64,000 nucleotides of DNA from Mesorhizobium sp. 113-3-3 (GTDB lineage Bacteria; Pseudomonadota; Alphaproteobacteria; Rhizobiales; Rhizobiaceae). The notes below the pieces were generated by a model. It made no database searches and had not been told where the DNA came from. It worked only from the letters and a program-made list of their open reading frames with translations. A program made the position numbers and the translations under genes. Below are positions 8,970 through 19,009 of this stretch, in pieces; position 1 is the first letter of the stretch; each line of letters begins with the position of its first letter. The stretch is taken from positions 62,001 to 126,000 of the forward strand of contig NZ_AP023244.1 of NCBI RefSeq assembly GCF_016756495.1. Reading direction: 5' to 3'.

Positions 8970-9165
8970 CGAAAATCGGTTAGGTGCAGGCGGGGCTGAG
9001 CTTCGGCGCAGCATCAGGCGCGCATCATGAGCAGATCGCCGACACGTTGCTTGACCATCTTCGCCCGCGCGCCATCGTGCTGGCCGACAAGGCCTACGAT
9101 GCAACGCATCCGTGAACTGAACCAGGACCAGGGTACCACCCCAAACCCGCCCAAAAGTCATCACG
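8970..9165 (+). pseudogene. IS5-family (IS427-like) transposase remnant
   Basis: The plus strand reads EQIADTLLDHLRPRAIVLAD, then KAYDA, and after a shift RIRELNQDQGTTPNPP. This is the catalytic-core region of IS427-type OrfB with its DKAYD motif. It is truncated and frameshifted. Confidence 0.6.
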
Positions 9166-9371
9166 GCGGAGGGGGCAGAAATCATGCGCAAGCTGCTCGG
9201 CACCATTGCGACGCAGTAGCGCTTGAGGAATGCGAGGACCATGCGGAGGAACTGCCTGCACGCTGTGGAAAAGCCCTCGACACCGCTCCGTTGTGCGAGG
9301 ATCGGCTGTGCGCTGCGCAGTGGCTGATGGACCTGGAGGTAGGAGCCGCCACTGGCGCCGGCTATGACGAG

Positions 9372-9496
9372 AAGTAACCGCAGCGTCTGCATCGAGCGGT
9401 TCAATGGTGAGATCAAGCGACGCAACCATGTCGTCGACATCTTTCCCAATGACGGATCGGGAATCCTGCGCAGCCTCAAGACGCAAAATGGATAGA
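9372..9496 (+). pseudogene. IS256-family transposase remnant
   Basis: The frame reads SVCIERFNGEIKRRNHVVDI, then FPND, matching the NPLERLNGEIKRR...GIFPN motif of Mutator/IS256 transposases. The flanking coding sequence is lost. Confidence 0.6.
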
Positions 9497-9769
9497 TCAA
9501 CCGCCGCCAATTCTACATCCGCCAGCCACTTGTGACTTGTCCGCACCAGTTCGCTAAGTGCGCCGCCACGTCAGCAACTCGCCAATCCGACGCGTGCTTG
9601 AATAGTCCCGTTGCAGATTCTTAACGCAAATTTACTGAATCTTTGCAACTGCAAATCGCTGACGATGCTACGTATCAGGCACGGCCGAACAGGCCGATGC
9701 CGATTTATGCTTCTGCCGGTCGCAGGGCACGCTACGTAGGAGACAGCCAACGGCAAGGAGAGCACTCAT

Positions 9770-10056
9770 CATGCTTGAAGGGCATAGGGGTTCTGGTCTG
9801 CCGTTCGTTCAAGTGGCCCGACACCTTGGGGTCAAAATTTGAGGTAATCCAGGTCGATAAAGACAATCTGGATGCGCTGATCTGCGAATGCGCACGGCAG
9901 CGTACAACGCATGACATTGCTGGCGCTACCGGCACCCAGGGAGAGTTCTATGCGACAGTTTGCAAGCTCTGCCAGTATCTCAAGCTACCGGGACCGGACC
10001 CGGTATCTGTTGAACGATGCGTCGTAAAGCCGAAACTTGCTGAGACTCGGGTCTAA
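9770..10056 (+). pseudogene. ATP-grasp enzyme, second fragment
   Basis: The frame contains FEVIQVDKDNLDALICECAR, then HDIAGATGTQGEFYATVCKL and KLPGPDPVSVERC. This is the segment before the central ATP-grasp domain, where related proteins go on with a cysteine-aspartate-lysine turn. Here it frays after VERC and stops. It follows logically from the fragment at 7426-7590, which suggests one ligase gene interrupted by about 2.2 kb carrying the DadA-like gene and IS scraps. Confidence 0.5.
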
Positions 10057-10061
10057 CAAAA

Positions 10062-11252
10062 ATGGCTTATGATTTGATCCTCAGGAGCGGCCGCGTCATT
10101 GACCCCTCTCAAACGCTGGACGCGACTATGGACGTAGCCTTCCTCGACGGGAAGGTGGCCGCTATCGGTTCGCAACTCGAATCAGAGGGGACAGTTGAGC
10201 GGGATGTCTCAGGCCTTATTGTAACCCCCGGTCTTCTCGATCTTCATACGCATGTGTACTGGGGCGGAACGTCCTTGGGCATCGATGCCGAAGCGTTCGG
10301 TCGCGCCAGCGGGGTCACGACTGTTGTCGATACTGGGAGCGCCGGCCCAGGAAACTTTGCCGGCTTTCGGCAACACATCATTGAGAAGTCTCAAGTCCGT
10401 ATCTTGGCGTTGCTCAATGTATCCTTTGCGGGGATATATGGTTATGGATCTCAGGTCGGGGAAAGTGAAGAGATAAGGTTGCTGTCTCCGGTGCTCAGCG
10501 TCGAGGTAATCGAAGCAAATCGGGACGTGATCGCGGGAGTAAAGGTTCGGGTCGGAAAGTACGCTTCAGGGAATTCCGGTCTCGCCCCGCTCGACATTGC
10601 CTTGCAGGTTGCCGATGAAACCTGCTTACCGTTGATGGCCCATATCGATTTCCCGCCACCCTCGTATGAAGAGGTCGTCTCCCGTCTCAGACGCGGCGAT
10701 ATCCTCACCCATGCCTTTCGACCCTTCCCGAATGCACCCGTCAATTCGCGGGGCTCCATCAGGGCAGCCGTGCGGGAAGCACGTGAACGCGGGGTTCTTT
10801 TCGATATCGGCCACGGTCAGGGGTCGTTCGCCTTCAAGACGGCCCGTGCCATGCTGGCCGATGGATTCCAGCCCGATACGATTTCGTCGGATATTCATGC
10901 CGCCAGCATTGACGGACCGGTCTTTGATCAGACGACGACCCTGTCAAAGTTTCTATGTCTGGGGATGTCGCTGAACGAGGTTATCACTGCTTCGACCCTT
11001 AACGCTGCATCAGCGCTCCGCCGGCCGGAGCTTGGATCGCTCAAGCCGGGCTCCACAGGGGACGCCACGATCCTCACCCTAGAGGAAGGTTCCTTCGACT
11101 ATATCGATTGCATGAATGAGGTCATGTGCGGAGACAAAAGGCTTGTTGCGCGGGGAGTGGTCCTGAACGGCCGCTGGTGGCATCCCTGGGACGACGACCG
11201 GCAGGCAGCCGCGAAACGGGCACCGATATCAAGCCACAGCAAAAAGCAGTGA
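10062..11252 (+). CDS. Amidohydrolase/deacetylase-family metallohydrolase
   Basis: The 396-residue protein is a dihydroorotase-like amidohydrolase of the Atu3266/EF0837 type. Visible metal ligands are H62 and H64 (DLHTHVY), the bridging lysine K161 (AGVKVRVGK), H194 (MAHID), H217 (THAF) and D277 (SSDIHA). All are present, so the enzyme should be active. Relatives hydrolyse N-acyl or ester bonds; some were annotated as dihydroorotase or D-glutamate deacylase without proof. It starts only five bases after the ATP-grasp fragment ends, so it was probably part of that operon with the DadA-like gene. Together they could handle an N-acylated or D-configured amino acid. Confidence 0.8.
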   Translation: MAYDLILRSGRVIDPSQTLDATMDVAFLDGKVAAIGSQLESEGTVERDVSGLIVTPGLLDLHTHVYWGGTSLGIDAEAFGRASGVTTVVDTGSAGPGNFAGFRQHIIEKSQVRILALLNVSFAGIYGYGSQVGESEEIRLLSPVLSVEVIEANRDVIAGVKVRVGKYASGNSGLAPLDIALQVADETCLPLMAHIDFPPPSYEEVVSRLRRGDILTHAFRPFPNAPVNSRGSIRAAVREARERGVLFDIGHGQGSFAFKTARAMLADGFQPDTISSDIHAASIDGPVFDQTTTLSKFLCLGMSLNEVITASTLNAASALRRPELGSLKPGSTGDATILTLEEGSFDYIDCMNEVMCGDKRLVARGVVLNGRWWHPWDDDRQAAAKRAPISSHSKKQ

Positions 11253-12275
11253 AATTAGAAGTCGTTACAACCGAACATAAAGGGATTGAGATGCTATAAG
11301 GCCACGGCGCAACCAGGCCGTTTCAAATTGACACATGGCCTTCACTCCATCCCAAGGAACTACGCACATTGTGCGGAAGGCCAGTCACCTGGCGATGAGA
11401 ATGAGCAGCGTACGCCTACAGATCAAAAAGGCCATTGGGAGCAGGGGCTGCGATGGGTCGAAGTGGCGACACTGCCTATGCCAGCGTTGTCGCCGACTGG
11501 GGCTTTGACGACCGAAGACGGTGGGCGGCCGCCGCCGCAAACGAGCCGCTCCCCCTGTACCTGCGGGCAGCGGCGGACGGTCAATCACTGCCAAACCGGT
11601 TTTTGCTGATGGAGTTAATCGCAGTTGGTGCGTTCAAGCGTGAAGTTTTTTTGACGACGCTGCAATTCCTTATGCGGCATAAGCCACGCCCCAACACAGT
11701 ATTTTTCAATAGGCTTCGCCGGTTACCATCCTTTTCCAGGCGGTGCGGACGATTTTTTTGGCCAGTGCCACTGGCACTGACCAAGGCCAGTCGGTCAACA
11801 GCAGCTCGATTTCGATTTTTTGGAGAAGCCTTGCAGCATCTCGAGGAAGATCATCGTCCACCGATCCGCAGATGCGGGAACAGTATGAGCACAAAGCCGT
11901 GGCGATGGCACGCGAACTATCGACGATCGCAAGCGAGTGGAGAAGTGTGCGTCCACGATATCCCGACTGTCCTGATGAAAGCTTAGCGGACCGGCATGCC
12001 CGGTCGCGCTCTGAAGGAGAATGGGAAGCCGGGAGCCGAACGCCACTATGTAACCGAAGCCGAAAGACAACGGCATCAGGGTCACAGATTGGAGAAATGG
12101 TTCGAGAACCGCGGGACCGTCCTGCGCTCAGGAAAGATTTACCCGACCAGCCGCAGGGTCGGTCAAAACGCAACTGAAGCCAGGGAAATCCGCCCGTCAG
12201 GACGGCACTTGGGACCTTGAGTTCCTTCATTGGAGCTTATCATGCCCCCACTTCGGCAGCCTCTTGAGCGAGGAC
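11253..12275. other. Decayed accessory DNA
   Basis: About 1 kb without an intact gene. On the minus strand at 11706-11800, VALAKKIVRTAWKRM followed by a stop resembles the C-terminus of an IS110-type transposase. On the plus strand near 11840-11950, DPQMREQYEHKAVAMAREL looks like the core of a small rhizobial helical protein in a broken frame. Both are weak readings. Confidence 0.3.
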
Positions 12276-12375
12276 ATGGAGGTGCGCAACCTCGCGCTCA
12301 ATACCCAGCGCGTGCAGCAGGTTTCGCTGTTTGCACGTCACTTCGGCAAGTCGCCGGACGGTTGGTGGCGCCGAT
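12276..12375 (+). pseudogene. Tyrosine recombinase (XerD/phage integrase) N-terminal remnant
   Basis: The sequence MEVRNLALNTQR, a small gap, then QQVSLFARHFGKSPD matches the SAM-like N-terminal DNA-binding domain of a common tyrosine-recombinase transposase group. The catalytic domain is absent. It sits just upstream of the FkbM gene and may record how the metabolic block arrived. Confidence 0.6.
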
Positions 12376-12560
12376 GTCGCAAACCCGACAAAGTGTCGCG
12401 GCCATTGCAGCGCGCGCGCGTATTTCACTCTCGCTAAGGAAGGAGCACCGCATTCCGCACGTGGCACGCCGATTGCGGGGATGATGAGCACGAGCCGCCA
12501 GGACAAACCAGTCGCAACGGCCCCGTCCCAAAGATCGCAGGTTACATTGGAGGGCGAGCT

Positions 12561-13286
12561 ATGTTGTCCCAGTTTGAAAACCAGTCCATAAACCAGGAGG
12601 TCGCTAGGCTCAATCTGCCGAACTCTCGGATCAAGCACTTCGCGCCGGCTAGTTACGCACAAGCCGGAGAAGACGTTATTGTCGAAGGAATTTTGGCTGC
12701 AAAACTCTGTAAGAGCCAAAGATCTTGGGCCAGTGTGTTCTATGTCGAGATCGGCGCTAATCACCCCATCTCTACCTCAAGTACCTATCTTATGTACCAA
12801 AGAGGCGCACGAGGTGTTCTGGTTGAACCCAATCCTGAATTGGAAGCGCTGATCCGCACTGCGCGCCCGGAAGACGTTCTCGTGCGATCCGTTGTCTTGC
12901 CCGCTCCGCAAGCGTCTGCCAAGCTCTTCATCGGAAACGCCCATGAGCTTTCCTCTGTGGATAAGGCACATATTGAAAGTTTCGGCGATTTCAACGGTAT
13001 AGGAGGTATCCGAGAACACATCGAGGTGAGCGCGATCGGTATCAATGAACTATTGACCCCATATGCCAATAAGGTCGATTTCTTATCGATTGATTGCGAA
13101 GGACTGGATCACGATCTCATTAAGGCCATTGACTACGAGCGCATCAGACCTGCTGTCATCCAATGCGAGCCAAGTGAGCATCATCTAAAGGGCATCAGGG
13201 GCAAGATCATCAATCTGATGGAACGCAGATCATACCGGCTTGCTGCAATGACTGACATCAACGTCATCTTCGAGCGATTGACCTAA
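12561..13286 (+). CDS. FkbM-family SAM-dependent methyltransferase
   Basis: The 241-residue protein has the FkbM layout: the SAM-binding strand VEIGANHPISTSSTYLMYQ (about residues 62-80), GVLVEPNPEL (about 90), and later DFLSIDCEGLDHDLIKAI (about 172-189). FkbM enzymes O-methylate small molecules, sugars or peptides. ATG 12561 has a strong GGAGG. It lies about 120 bases ahead of the kinase/PLP/ligase-lyase block on the same strand, so it may decorate that product, although the gap leaves room for a separate promoter. The nearby NodU/NodS-type genes expected for Nod-factor decoration are absent. Confidence 0.8.
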   Translation: MLSQFENQSINQEVARLNLPNSRIKHFAPASYAQAGEDVIVEGILAAKLCKSQRSWASVFYVEIGANHPISTSSTYLMYQRGARGVLVEPNPELEALIRTARPEDVLVRSVVLPAPQASAKLFIGNAHELSSVDKAHIESFGDFNGIGGIREHIEVSAIGINELLTPYANKVDFLSIDCEGLDHDLIKAIDYERIRPAVIQCEPSEHHLKGIRGKIINLMERRSYRLAAMTDINVIFERLT

Positions 13287-13407
13287 TCCAGCGGTCCAAT
13301 CGAACGCTGTCATCGAACTTGAAAGTATCCAACTGAAACGCGAGCCCCCTTGCGAGAATCCAGGTCTCGTCCCGTAGCAATTCGATGTACCTGACGGGGA
13401 AAGTAAT

Positions 13408-14463
13408 ATGGCGATTCAGAATTCCACGTATCCTATCGACCCTCCAGGAAGCAGGGCGAGCATGTCGACTAGCGAACTTCTCGAAGCGGCCGCCGATGAA
13501 GTTTGGCGGCCATACATGTCTTACCAAACGTTCGATCGCGCAGATGGGGTCCAGATTATCGCGGCGGACGAGCAGCAGCCTAGGGTTCAGTGCAGCGACG
13601 CTCTTTGTTGCGGCACATTCGGCGAGTTGCTGCAAGGCGAGTTGCCGGTCGACTCCGCATCAAGGGACTCTCACTTCTTGGTCACGATGCCGATCGCACT
13701 GTTTGCGCGTGCCCACTTTATGCCGATTGCAGGCACACGGTCTGTAACCGTTTATCCGCCACATAAAGTCAAAGCAAAACGATTGGCCGAGAATCTCGTG
13801 ATTGCGCTCGGCGCCTCGGGAGGAATCCTCTTTTTACAATCGGAGCTCCTTGAAGGCAAAGGGCTGGCGAGTTCGTCTGCGGATCTTGTTGCGACTGCAC
13901 GGTCAATCGCCTGCTGCTTCAAACGTAGGGTTCGGACATCGTTGATTGAGAAGTTCATGGCGGAGATCGAGCCATCCGACGGGGTGATGTACCCGGGAGT
14001 GGTCGCATATCAGCAGCGAGCATGTAGCCTTCTCTCCTTCCTTGGGCAAATGCCGCCGCTTGCAATCGTTGGCATCGATGAAGGAGGGACCGTCGAAACC
14101 GTCGACTATGATCAACGGCGAGGTGAAATCTCCGGCAGTCACAGAGCAGAGTATCGCGAATTACTCGACCGCGCACGGATAGCAATTCCGCGCGGTGATA
14201 CGGCCACCATAGGCAGAATAGCTACAGCCAGCTCGCTCCTGCATCAGGAGCGAACTCCAAAGAAGCATCTGAACTCGATGCTGAAAGCATCCGAGGCCAC
14301 TGACGCTCTCGGGGTCATAGTCGCGCACAGCGGCACCATGATTGGAATCCTGCTTGATCGAATGGCGGCTGACTTTCCACGGAAGCTTCGGTCTGTGCTC
14401 ACCCATGTATCGCCGCTCGACAACTCGCCAAAAATATATCTGACCATGACTGGCTGCCGGTGA
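13408..14463 (+). CDS. GHMP-superfamily kinase, PduX (L-threonine kinase)-like
   Basis: The kinase fold begins near residue 62 with CSDALCCGTFGELLQGELP, the N-terminal pattern of PduX-type GHMP kinases. The ATP-binding motif is EGKGLASSSADL (about 148-159) and the C-terminal motif region is IVAHSGTMIGIL. PduX phosphorylates L-threonine to O-phosphothreonine with ATP; a threonine- or serine-kinase role is inferred here. The first 50 or so residues (VWRPYMSYQTFDRADG) do not belong to the kinase and resemble the N-terminus of class III aminotransferases, so the true start may be downstream. It ends ten bases before the PLP enzyme gene and is clearly in operon with it. Confidence 0.75.
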   Translation: MAIQNSTYPIDPPGSRASMSTSELLEAAADEVWRPYMSYQTFDRADGVQIIAADEQQPRVQCSDALCCGTFGELLQGELPVDSASRDSHFLVTMPIALFARAHFMPIAGTRSVTVYPPHKVKAKRLAENLVIALGASGGILFLQSELLEGKGLASSSADLVATARSIACCFKRRVRTSLIEKFMAEIEPSDGVMYPGVVAYQQRACSLLSFLGQMPPLAIVGIDEGGTVETVDYDQRRGEISGSHRAEYRELLDRARIAIPRGDTATIGRIATASSLLHQERTPKKHLNSMLKASEATDALGVIVAHSGTMIGILLDRMAADFPRKLRSVLTHVSPLDNSPKIYLTMTGCR

Positions 14464-14473
14464 GGTAAGCAAA

Positions 14474-15532
14474 ATGGACGCTATCCGCAAACGCCCGCCA
14501 TTCGCTGGATATTCTGATGCCTATGCTCTTCCCAGCATTATTAGGTGTGAGGCAAATCTCTATCTTGCGCAGTTCGCGTTCATGAAGCTTCTCCCTGCGA
14601 AGTACATCATTGAGCAAGCGCTGGCTCGAGGGACGTTGACGCACGGCATGAAAGTTCTCGAGACCTCGAGCGGAACCTTCGCGCTGGGTTTGGCCGTAGT
14701 TTGCCGGGAACGCGGATTCCAGCTCGAAATCTTCACAGACCCGGTGATGGACAAAGGCCTGGAAAACAGGCTGAGCTCCTTGGGAGCCGAAGTCTTCATA
14801 ATAACTGAAAAGGCGAAGCAGGGAGGCTATCAAAGAAGCCGCCTCGACGCACTAACTGCTAGGATGAGACAGTTGGGCCACTCCTGCTTCTGGCCCCGGC
14901 AATACGAAACACCCGACAACCCCGCGGCCTATGAGCTCTTCGCCGATCAGATATCGGGGATGTTGGATGCCGACGTAACGTTGGTCGGTTCTGTGGGGTC
15001 AGGCGGCTCAACTTGCGGAACGATCGAGCGCCTCCGCCATAAAGCCCCTGGCGCGCGCCTGATTGGAGTGGACACCTTCAATAGCGTCATTTTTGGCCAA
15101 CAGGATGGCGAACGGAAACTGCGGGGGCTGGGGAACAGTCTTGTCCCCAAGAACGTGAAGCATGAACTCTACGACGAGGTGCATTTCATCTCGGCTCCGC
15201 TCGCATTTGCTGCTACGCGAACCCTCCACGAGCGGCACGCCATTTTCGCCGGTCCGACCTCGGGAGCGAGCTACATCGTCGGGCGTTGGCGCGCTCGGCA
15301 GTATCCAGGAGAAACCGTAGTCGTCATATGTCCTGATGAGGGCCACCGCTATGTCGAAGCCGTTTACGACCACGAGTGGCTCAAGCAGAACGGATGTCTA
15401 CATGAGGGTGTTCTGCTGGACGCGCCGACAACCCAAAATCACCCTTCGACTGCCCTCCCACCATGGAACCGATATCTCTGGAAGCGGAAAAGCCGGGAAG
15501 CTGTCCTAAACGCTCCGGAGGACGCGTCATGA
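14474..15532 (+). CDS. Cysteine-synthase-like PLP-dependent beta-replacement enzyme
   Basis: The 352-residue protein is a fold-type II PLP enzyme. The Schiff-base lysine is probably K38 ([11 protein letters not shown] aligns with the family's SVKDRPALYMI), the substrate loop is [12 protein letters not shown] (about 63-74), and the phosphate-binding loop is [12 protein letters not shown] (about 175). Family members replace a beta-leaving group on O-acetyl- or O-phosphoserine; SbnA does so with an amino-acid nucleophile. The changed lysine motif suggests a non-cysteine product. The gene starts ten bases after the kinase and its stop overlaps the next start (ATGA). With the kinase it could turn O-phosphothreonine or O-phosphoserine into an N-substituted 2,3-diamino acid. 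That chemistry is inferred. Confidence 0.75.
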   Translation: MDAIRKRPPFAGYSDAYALPSIIRCEANLYLAQFAFMKLLPAKYIIEQALARGTLTHGMKVLETSSGTFALGLAVVCRERGFQLEIFTDPVMDKGLENRLSSLGAEVFIITEKAKQGGYQRSRLDALTARMRQLGHSCFWPRQYETPDNPAAYELFADQISGMLDADVTLVGSVGSGGSTCGTIERLRHKAPGARLIGVDTFNSVIFGQQDGERKLRGLGNSLVPKNVKHELYDEVHFISAPLAFAATRTLHERHAIFAGPTSGASYIVGRWRARQYPGETVVVICPDEGHRYVEAVYDHEWLKQNGCLHEGVLLDAPTTQNHPSTALPPWNRYLWKRKSREAVLNAPEDAS

Positions 15533-18231
15533 TGAACAGAGGTAGCTTCCTTTTCGTGGAAAGCAACACGACTGGCACTGGCGAACTATTGCTGAAGCGG
15601 GCCCGACTCCTGGGCTTTGAGACCTACCTCGTTACCCGCAATCCGGCGCGGTATCCGTTTCTTAAGGACTCGGTGACCCGGGTGATCGAAGCTGAAACGC
15701 GCAGTCCGGACGAACTCGTCAGGATCGCTGCCAAACTAAGAGGCCTGGCAGGTATATACTCGTCGTCGGATTATTTTGTGGAAGCAGCGTCAAGCGCGGC
15801 GATGGAGATGGGCCTACCAGCAGCGAATTCGGAGGCCATAGCCACATGCCGGAACAAATGGAAGCAAGCGGCCGAGTTGCAGCGGCAATCTATCGCGATC
15901 CCTGAAACACGACTGGCCACTTCCGTCAGAGACGTCGAGAATATTCTTGCCCAAGCCACTCTACCGGTGGTCGTCAAGCCGGTGTCCGGCAGTGGCAGCA
16001 GCGGCGTGAGGTTGTGCGACAGTGCCACAGCCGCCATCAAGGCGTTTGAAAGTGCAAGGGGTTCACTGCTCGATCAAGTGGATCTGCCCAGCCCAGACAT
16101 CCTCATCCAGCAGTATGTGGAGGGTAAGGAATATTCTGCGGAGATAATTGCGTGCGACGGGACGCTGCATTGCCTTGGAATTCTTGCCAAGCACAAGGGG
16201 CCGCCTCCCTGCTTCGTTGAGATAGGGCACGACTTCCCCGCCCCGCTACCGGAGCCATCCCTCAAGGAATTGGCTTCATTTGCCGCAGGCGCGGTGTCGG
16301 CTCTGGGCCTGAATTTCGGACCGGTTCATGTGGAGTTCGTGATAGCGGAGTCGGGCCCCGTCATCATTGAGGTCAACCCCAGGCTGGCTGGAGGGATGAT
16401 TCCAGTCATGCTTTCCCACGCCCTAGGAACGTCAATCCTTGACATGGTGATTAGACTTTACGCGGGAGAAGGGTTCACGCCTCCACAGGCGAGCGCAAGG
16501 GCGGGGGCCATCCGCTTCCGACTTGCTCAGACGTCCGGAAAGCTCAAACGCTTGGGCTTTTCTGGAAACCCAGAGCCTACAGTGCCTGAAGCAGGTCTTC
16601 TGAAATCTGAGGGGGAGGAAGTTCAAATAAATGGCGACTTCAGAGACCGGGTAGCCTACGCCATAGGCGTCGCTGATGAACTCAATGCCGCCGCCGCGGG
16701 CGCTGAACGGATGATTGATTCCCTTGTGATCGATATCGAGGCGGCCGCAGGCGATTCGGACATCAAGCAAGTCGCTGGGTTAAGCGAAGCCGGGTGGCAC
16801 CTACATCCTGTAGCGATGAAGTTGCTCGCCCCGCCTATAGAACTCTCGCGCGATGGCCGCCTTCTGCAGCACCAGGCGGCCATAGACGAAGCACATCTGG
16901 TGATGCTTGCGGACCAGGGCCTGGTCAGCCAGGCAGCCGCTGCCGATCTCCTCAAGCACATCTTGGACCTCCAGGACGAGGGGTTTAAGTCTTTGGAGGG
17001 CCGCGAGGCTCCGCGTGGCCTCTACCTTGCCTATGAGGCCGAACTTGCCACCAGAGCTGGCCCGGAAAAGGCCGGCTGGTTGCACCTTGCGAGATCTCGT
17101 AACGACTTGAACGCGACCATTTCTCTTCTGGTCCTTCGGGAAGCCGCGTCTTCCATCTCTCAACAGATAGGAATTGCACAAGGTGCCCTGCTTCAACGGG
17201 TGGAGGAAGCATCGAGCCTTGTGGCTCCGTTGTACAGTCAGTACCAGATCGCACTCCCCGGATCGCCAGGGCACTATCTGCTTGGCGTCTTTTTCGCTCT
17301 GGGGCGCGAGCGCCAGCGCCTCCATAGCCTTCTGGAAGACATCAGGAACTGCCCTATGGGAGCTGGTGCCGGCGGAGGCACCAGTATGCCGATTGATCCT
17401 TCGAAAACCGCAAGTCTTCTAGGATTTCAAGAGCCGTCGTTCAACTCCCTTGATGCGGTCGCGAGCCGCGACCATCACCTGCACGGGCTTTCAATCTTTG
17501 CTAGCATCTCAACCTTGCTCAGTCGTGTGGCCCAGGATCTGCAGGTCTGGACAACACGCGAATTCGCTCTCATCGATGTTCCTCGAAATCTTGCCGGCCG
17601 CTCGTCCATGCTGCCGCAAAAGAAGAACCCGTTCCTACTTGAACACATCAAGGGGTCGGCAAGCACCGTAATTGGCGCATACGTTTCTGCGGCAACGGCT
17701 ACCTGCAAAGCGCCTTTCAGCAACTCGATTGAAGCAAGCACCTACGGCTGCTCTCCTCTCAGGCTTTCAGAGGAGGCCCTGCAGAGAGCCATCAGCCTCA
17801 CATCGCTCATCGTAAAGTACATGTCGTTCAACGTGAGGTCGATGCGCGATCATCTCGAAGACGGGTCATCAATGACGGCCATCGCCGCCGAACGGATGGC
17901 GTCGCGAGGCATCCCTTTCAGGAATGCCCACGCAACAATTGGCCAGATCGCCAGGCGCCTGTCTCAAGATAGCTCCGTTGCGGAGCGCCGAAGCGCGTTG
18001 GCCAGCCAACTCGCTGGGGTGTTCCCGGCGAGTCTTGAAGAGTGCAGGGATGCCCTGCAGTTCGGAGGAGGACCCGGAAAACGATCAACCGATGACCAGC
18101 TTTCCGTAGCAAAAACGCATTTTCGGGATATGGAGCTGAAATGCGCCGAGATATCGGAACGCTGGGCGCACGCCGAGATGTACCGCAAACGGAGGGTGAA
18201 AGAACTCGTTGATACGCACCGGGTCCCCTGA
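15529..18231 (+). CDS. Fusion of ATP-grasp ligase and argininosuccinate-lyase-type lyase
   Basis: The ATG at 15529 overlaps the upstream stop and follows GGAGG, giving 900 residues. Residues about 1-400 form an ATP-grasp ligase: [15 protein letters not shown] (about 147) binds ATP and [12 protein letters not shown] (about 277) holds the magnesium ligands. Residues about 425-900 form a fumarase/aspartase-superfamily lyase with the argininosuccinate-lyase motifs [11 protein letters not shown] (about 519) and the catalytic loop [12 protein letters not shown] (about 690). Lyases of this group release fumarate from N-succinyl adducts; ATP-grasp enzymes form amide bonds. One chain could free a diamino acid from an aspartate adduct and ligate it. 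Both active sites look complete. Confidence 0.85.
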   Translation: MMNRGSFLFVESNTTGTGELLLKRARLLGFETYLVTRNPARYPFLKDSVTRVIEAETRSPDELVRIAAKLRGLAGIYSSSDYFVEAASSAAMEMGLPAANSEAIATCRNKWKQAAELQRQSIAIPETRLATSVRDVENILAQATLPVVVKPVSGSGSSGVRLCDSATAAIKAFESARGSLLDQVDLPSPDILIQQYVEGKEYSAEIIACDGTLHCLGILAKHKGPPPCFVEIGHDFPAPLPEPSLKELASFAAGAVSALGLNFGPVHVEFVIAESGPVIIEVNPRLAGGMIPVMLSHALGTSILDMVIRLYAGEGFTPPQASARAGAIRFRLAQTSGKLKRLGFSGNPEPTVPEAGLLKSEGEEVQINGDFRDRVAYAIGVADELNAAAAGAERMIDSLVIDIEAAAGDSDIKQVAGLSEAGWHLHPVAMKLLAPPIELSRDGRLLQHQAAIDEAHLVMLADQGLVSQAAAADLLKHILDLQDEGFKSLEGREAPRGLYLAYEAELATRAGPEKAGWLHLARSRNDLNATISLLVLREAASSISQQIGIAQGALLQRVEEASSLVAPLYSQYQIALPGSPGHYLLGVFFALGRERQRLHSLLEDIRNCPMGAGAGGGTSMPIDPSKTASLLGFQEPSFNSLDAVASRDHHLHGLSIFASISTLLSRVAQDLQVWTTREFALIDVPRNLAGRSSMLPQKKNPFLLEHIKGSASTVIGAYVSAATATCKAPFSNSIEASTYGCSPLRLSEEALQRAISLTSLIVKYMSFNVRSMRDHLEDGSSMTAIAAERMASRGIPFRNAHATIGQIARRLSQDSSVAERRSALASQLAGVFPASLEECRDALQFGGGPGKRSTDDQLSVAKTHFRDMELKCAEISERWAHAEMYRKRRVKELVDTHRVP

Positions 18232-18370
18232 ATGGTGGATATTTGGACAACGTCCAATGGTACTGGCGCCTTGGCAGTGGGTCGTGTCCCGGCAACTAGA
18301 TGCTATCGGGCGAGCGGCGAGGGTGCGGCGTTCTTCGGCTCTGATAGATCCACCATCACAAGGAGGTCGC
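18232..18370. other. Spacer, no gene
   Basis: No coding signal. The sequence leads into the IS110 remnant, which has its own AAGGAGG at about 18360. Confidence 0.4.
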
Positions 18371-18800
18371 ATGTCGCAGCTTTTTGACGCGAGCGGGTCC
18401 CTTTACCGCTCTCGAACAGGATAACACGATCGTCGCGGTCATCGAAATGTGGGCGCGCGACATTGAGGCTTTGCCATCCCCGCCAGCGTTGCCGTCTCAC
18501 GCGGTGAGAGTTGTAGTATGGCGGCAATCCCGACGCTCGAAGAGGGGGACGAGCAGTAGCCGGGCCGCGAACGACAACCCTTGGCCGGTAGCAGTCGTGG
18601 CTCGTCAACCGCGTCAAGCCGATTCTTGCCTGTTTCGCCATTCGGAGCTTCCATTTAGGCCTGTGGAACGGGCCGACAAGCTCATGGCCTTCCGCACCGC
18701 AGAGGAAACGCGGCTGCCAGACAAGATCCGCGTCGAGCTCTACCGCTTGTTTAAGCGGCTCGATCTCGAATGTGCGCAGATCACAGATCAAGGCCCCGCC
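18371..18800 (+). pseudogene. IS110-family transposase remnant
   Basis: The start is MSQLFDASGSLY behind AAGGAGG. In the next frame comes ALEQDNTIVAVIEM, the usual IS110 N-terminus with the first catalytic acidic residue. Near 18670-18790, LMAFRTAEETRLPDKIRVEL and RLFKRLDLECAQI match the middle helical region. The rest is lost. It separates the biosynthetic operon from the CapA gene. Confidence 0.6.
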
Positions 18801-19009
18801 TTCTCGTCGCGCCTGGCCGCGTCAAGCGCGGGCAACGACCGATCCTTATGCCGCGGCCGCCGGCACTGGGCGCCGTCTAGGCGATCCTCAATTCGCTTGA
18901 GGCCAGGGCCGCTGGCCTCACCGTTATGAAGATCATCTCAAGCGCGGGAACGAAGAACCGACAAAGTAGAACGGATTTGGTTTAGGAAGTCAGCCCATGG
19001 AGCAAAACT
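18801..19009. other. Spacer before capA-like gene
   Basis: No gene. GGAG at about 18997 is the probable ribosome binding site for ATG 19010. Confidence 0.4.
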
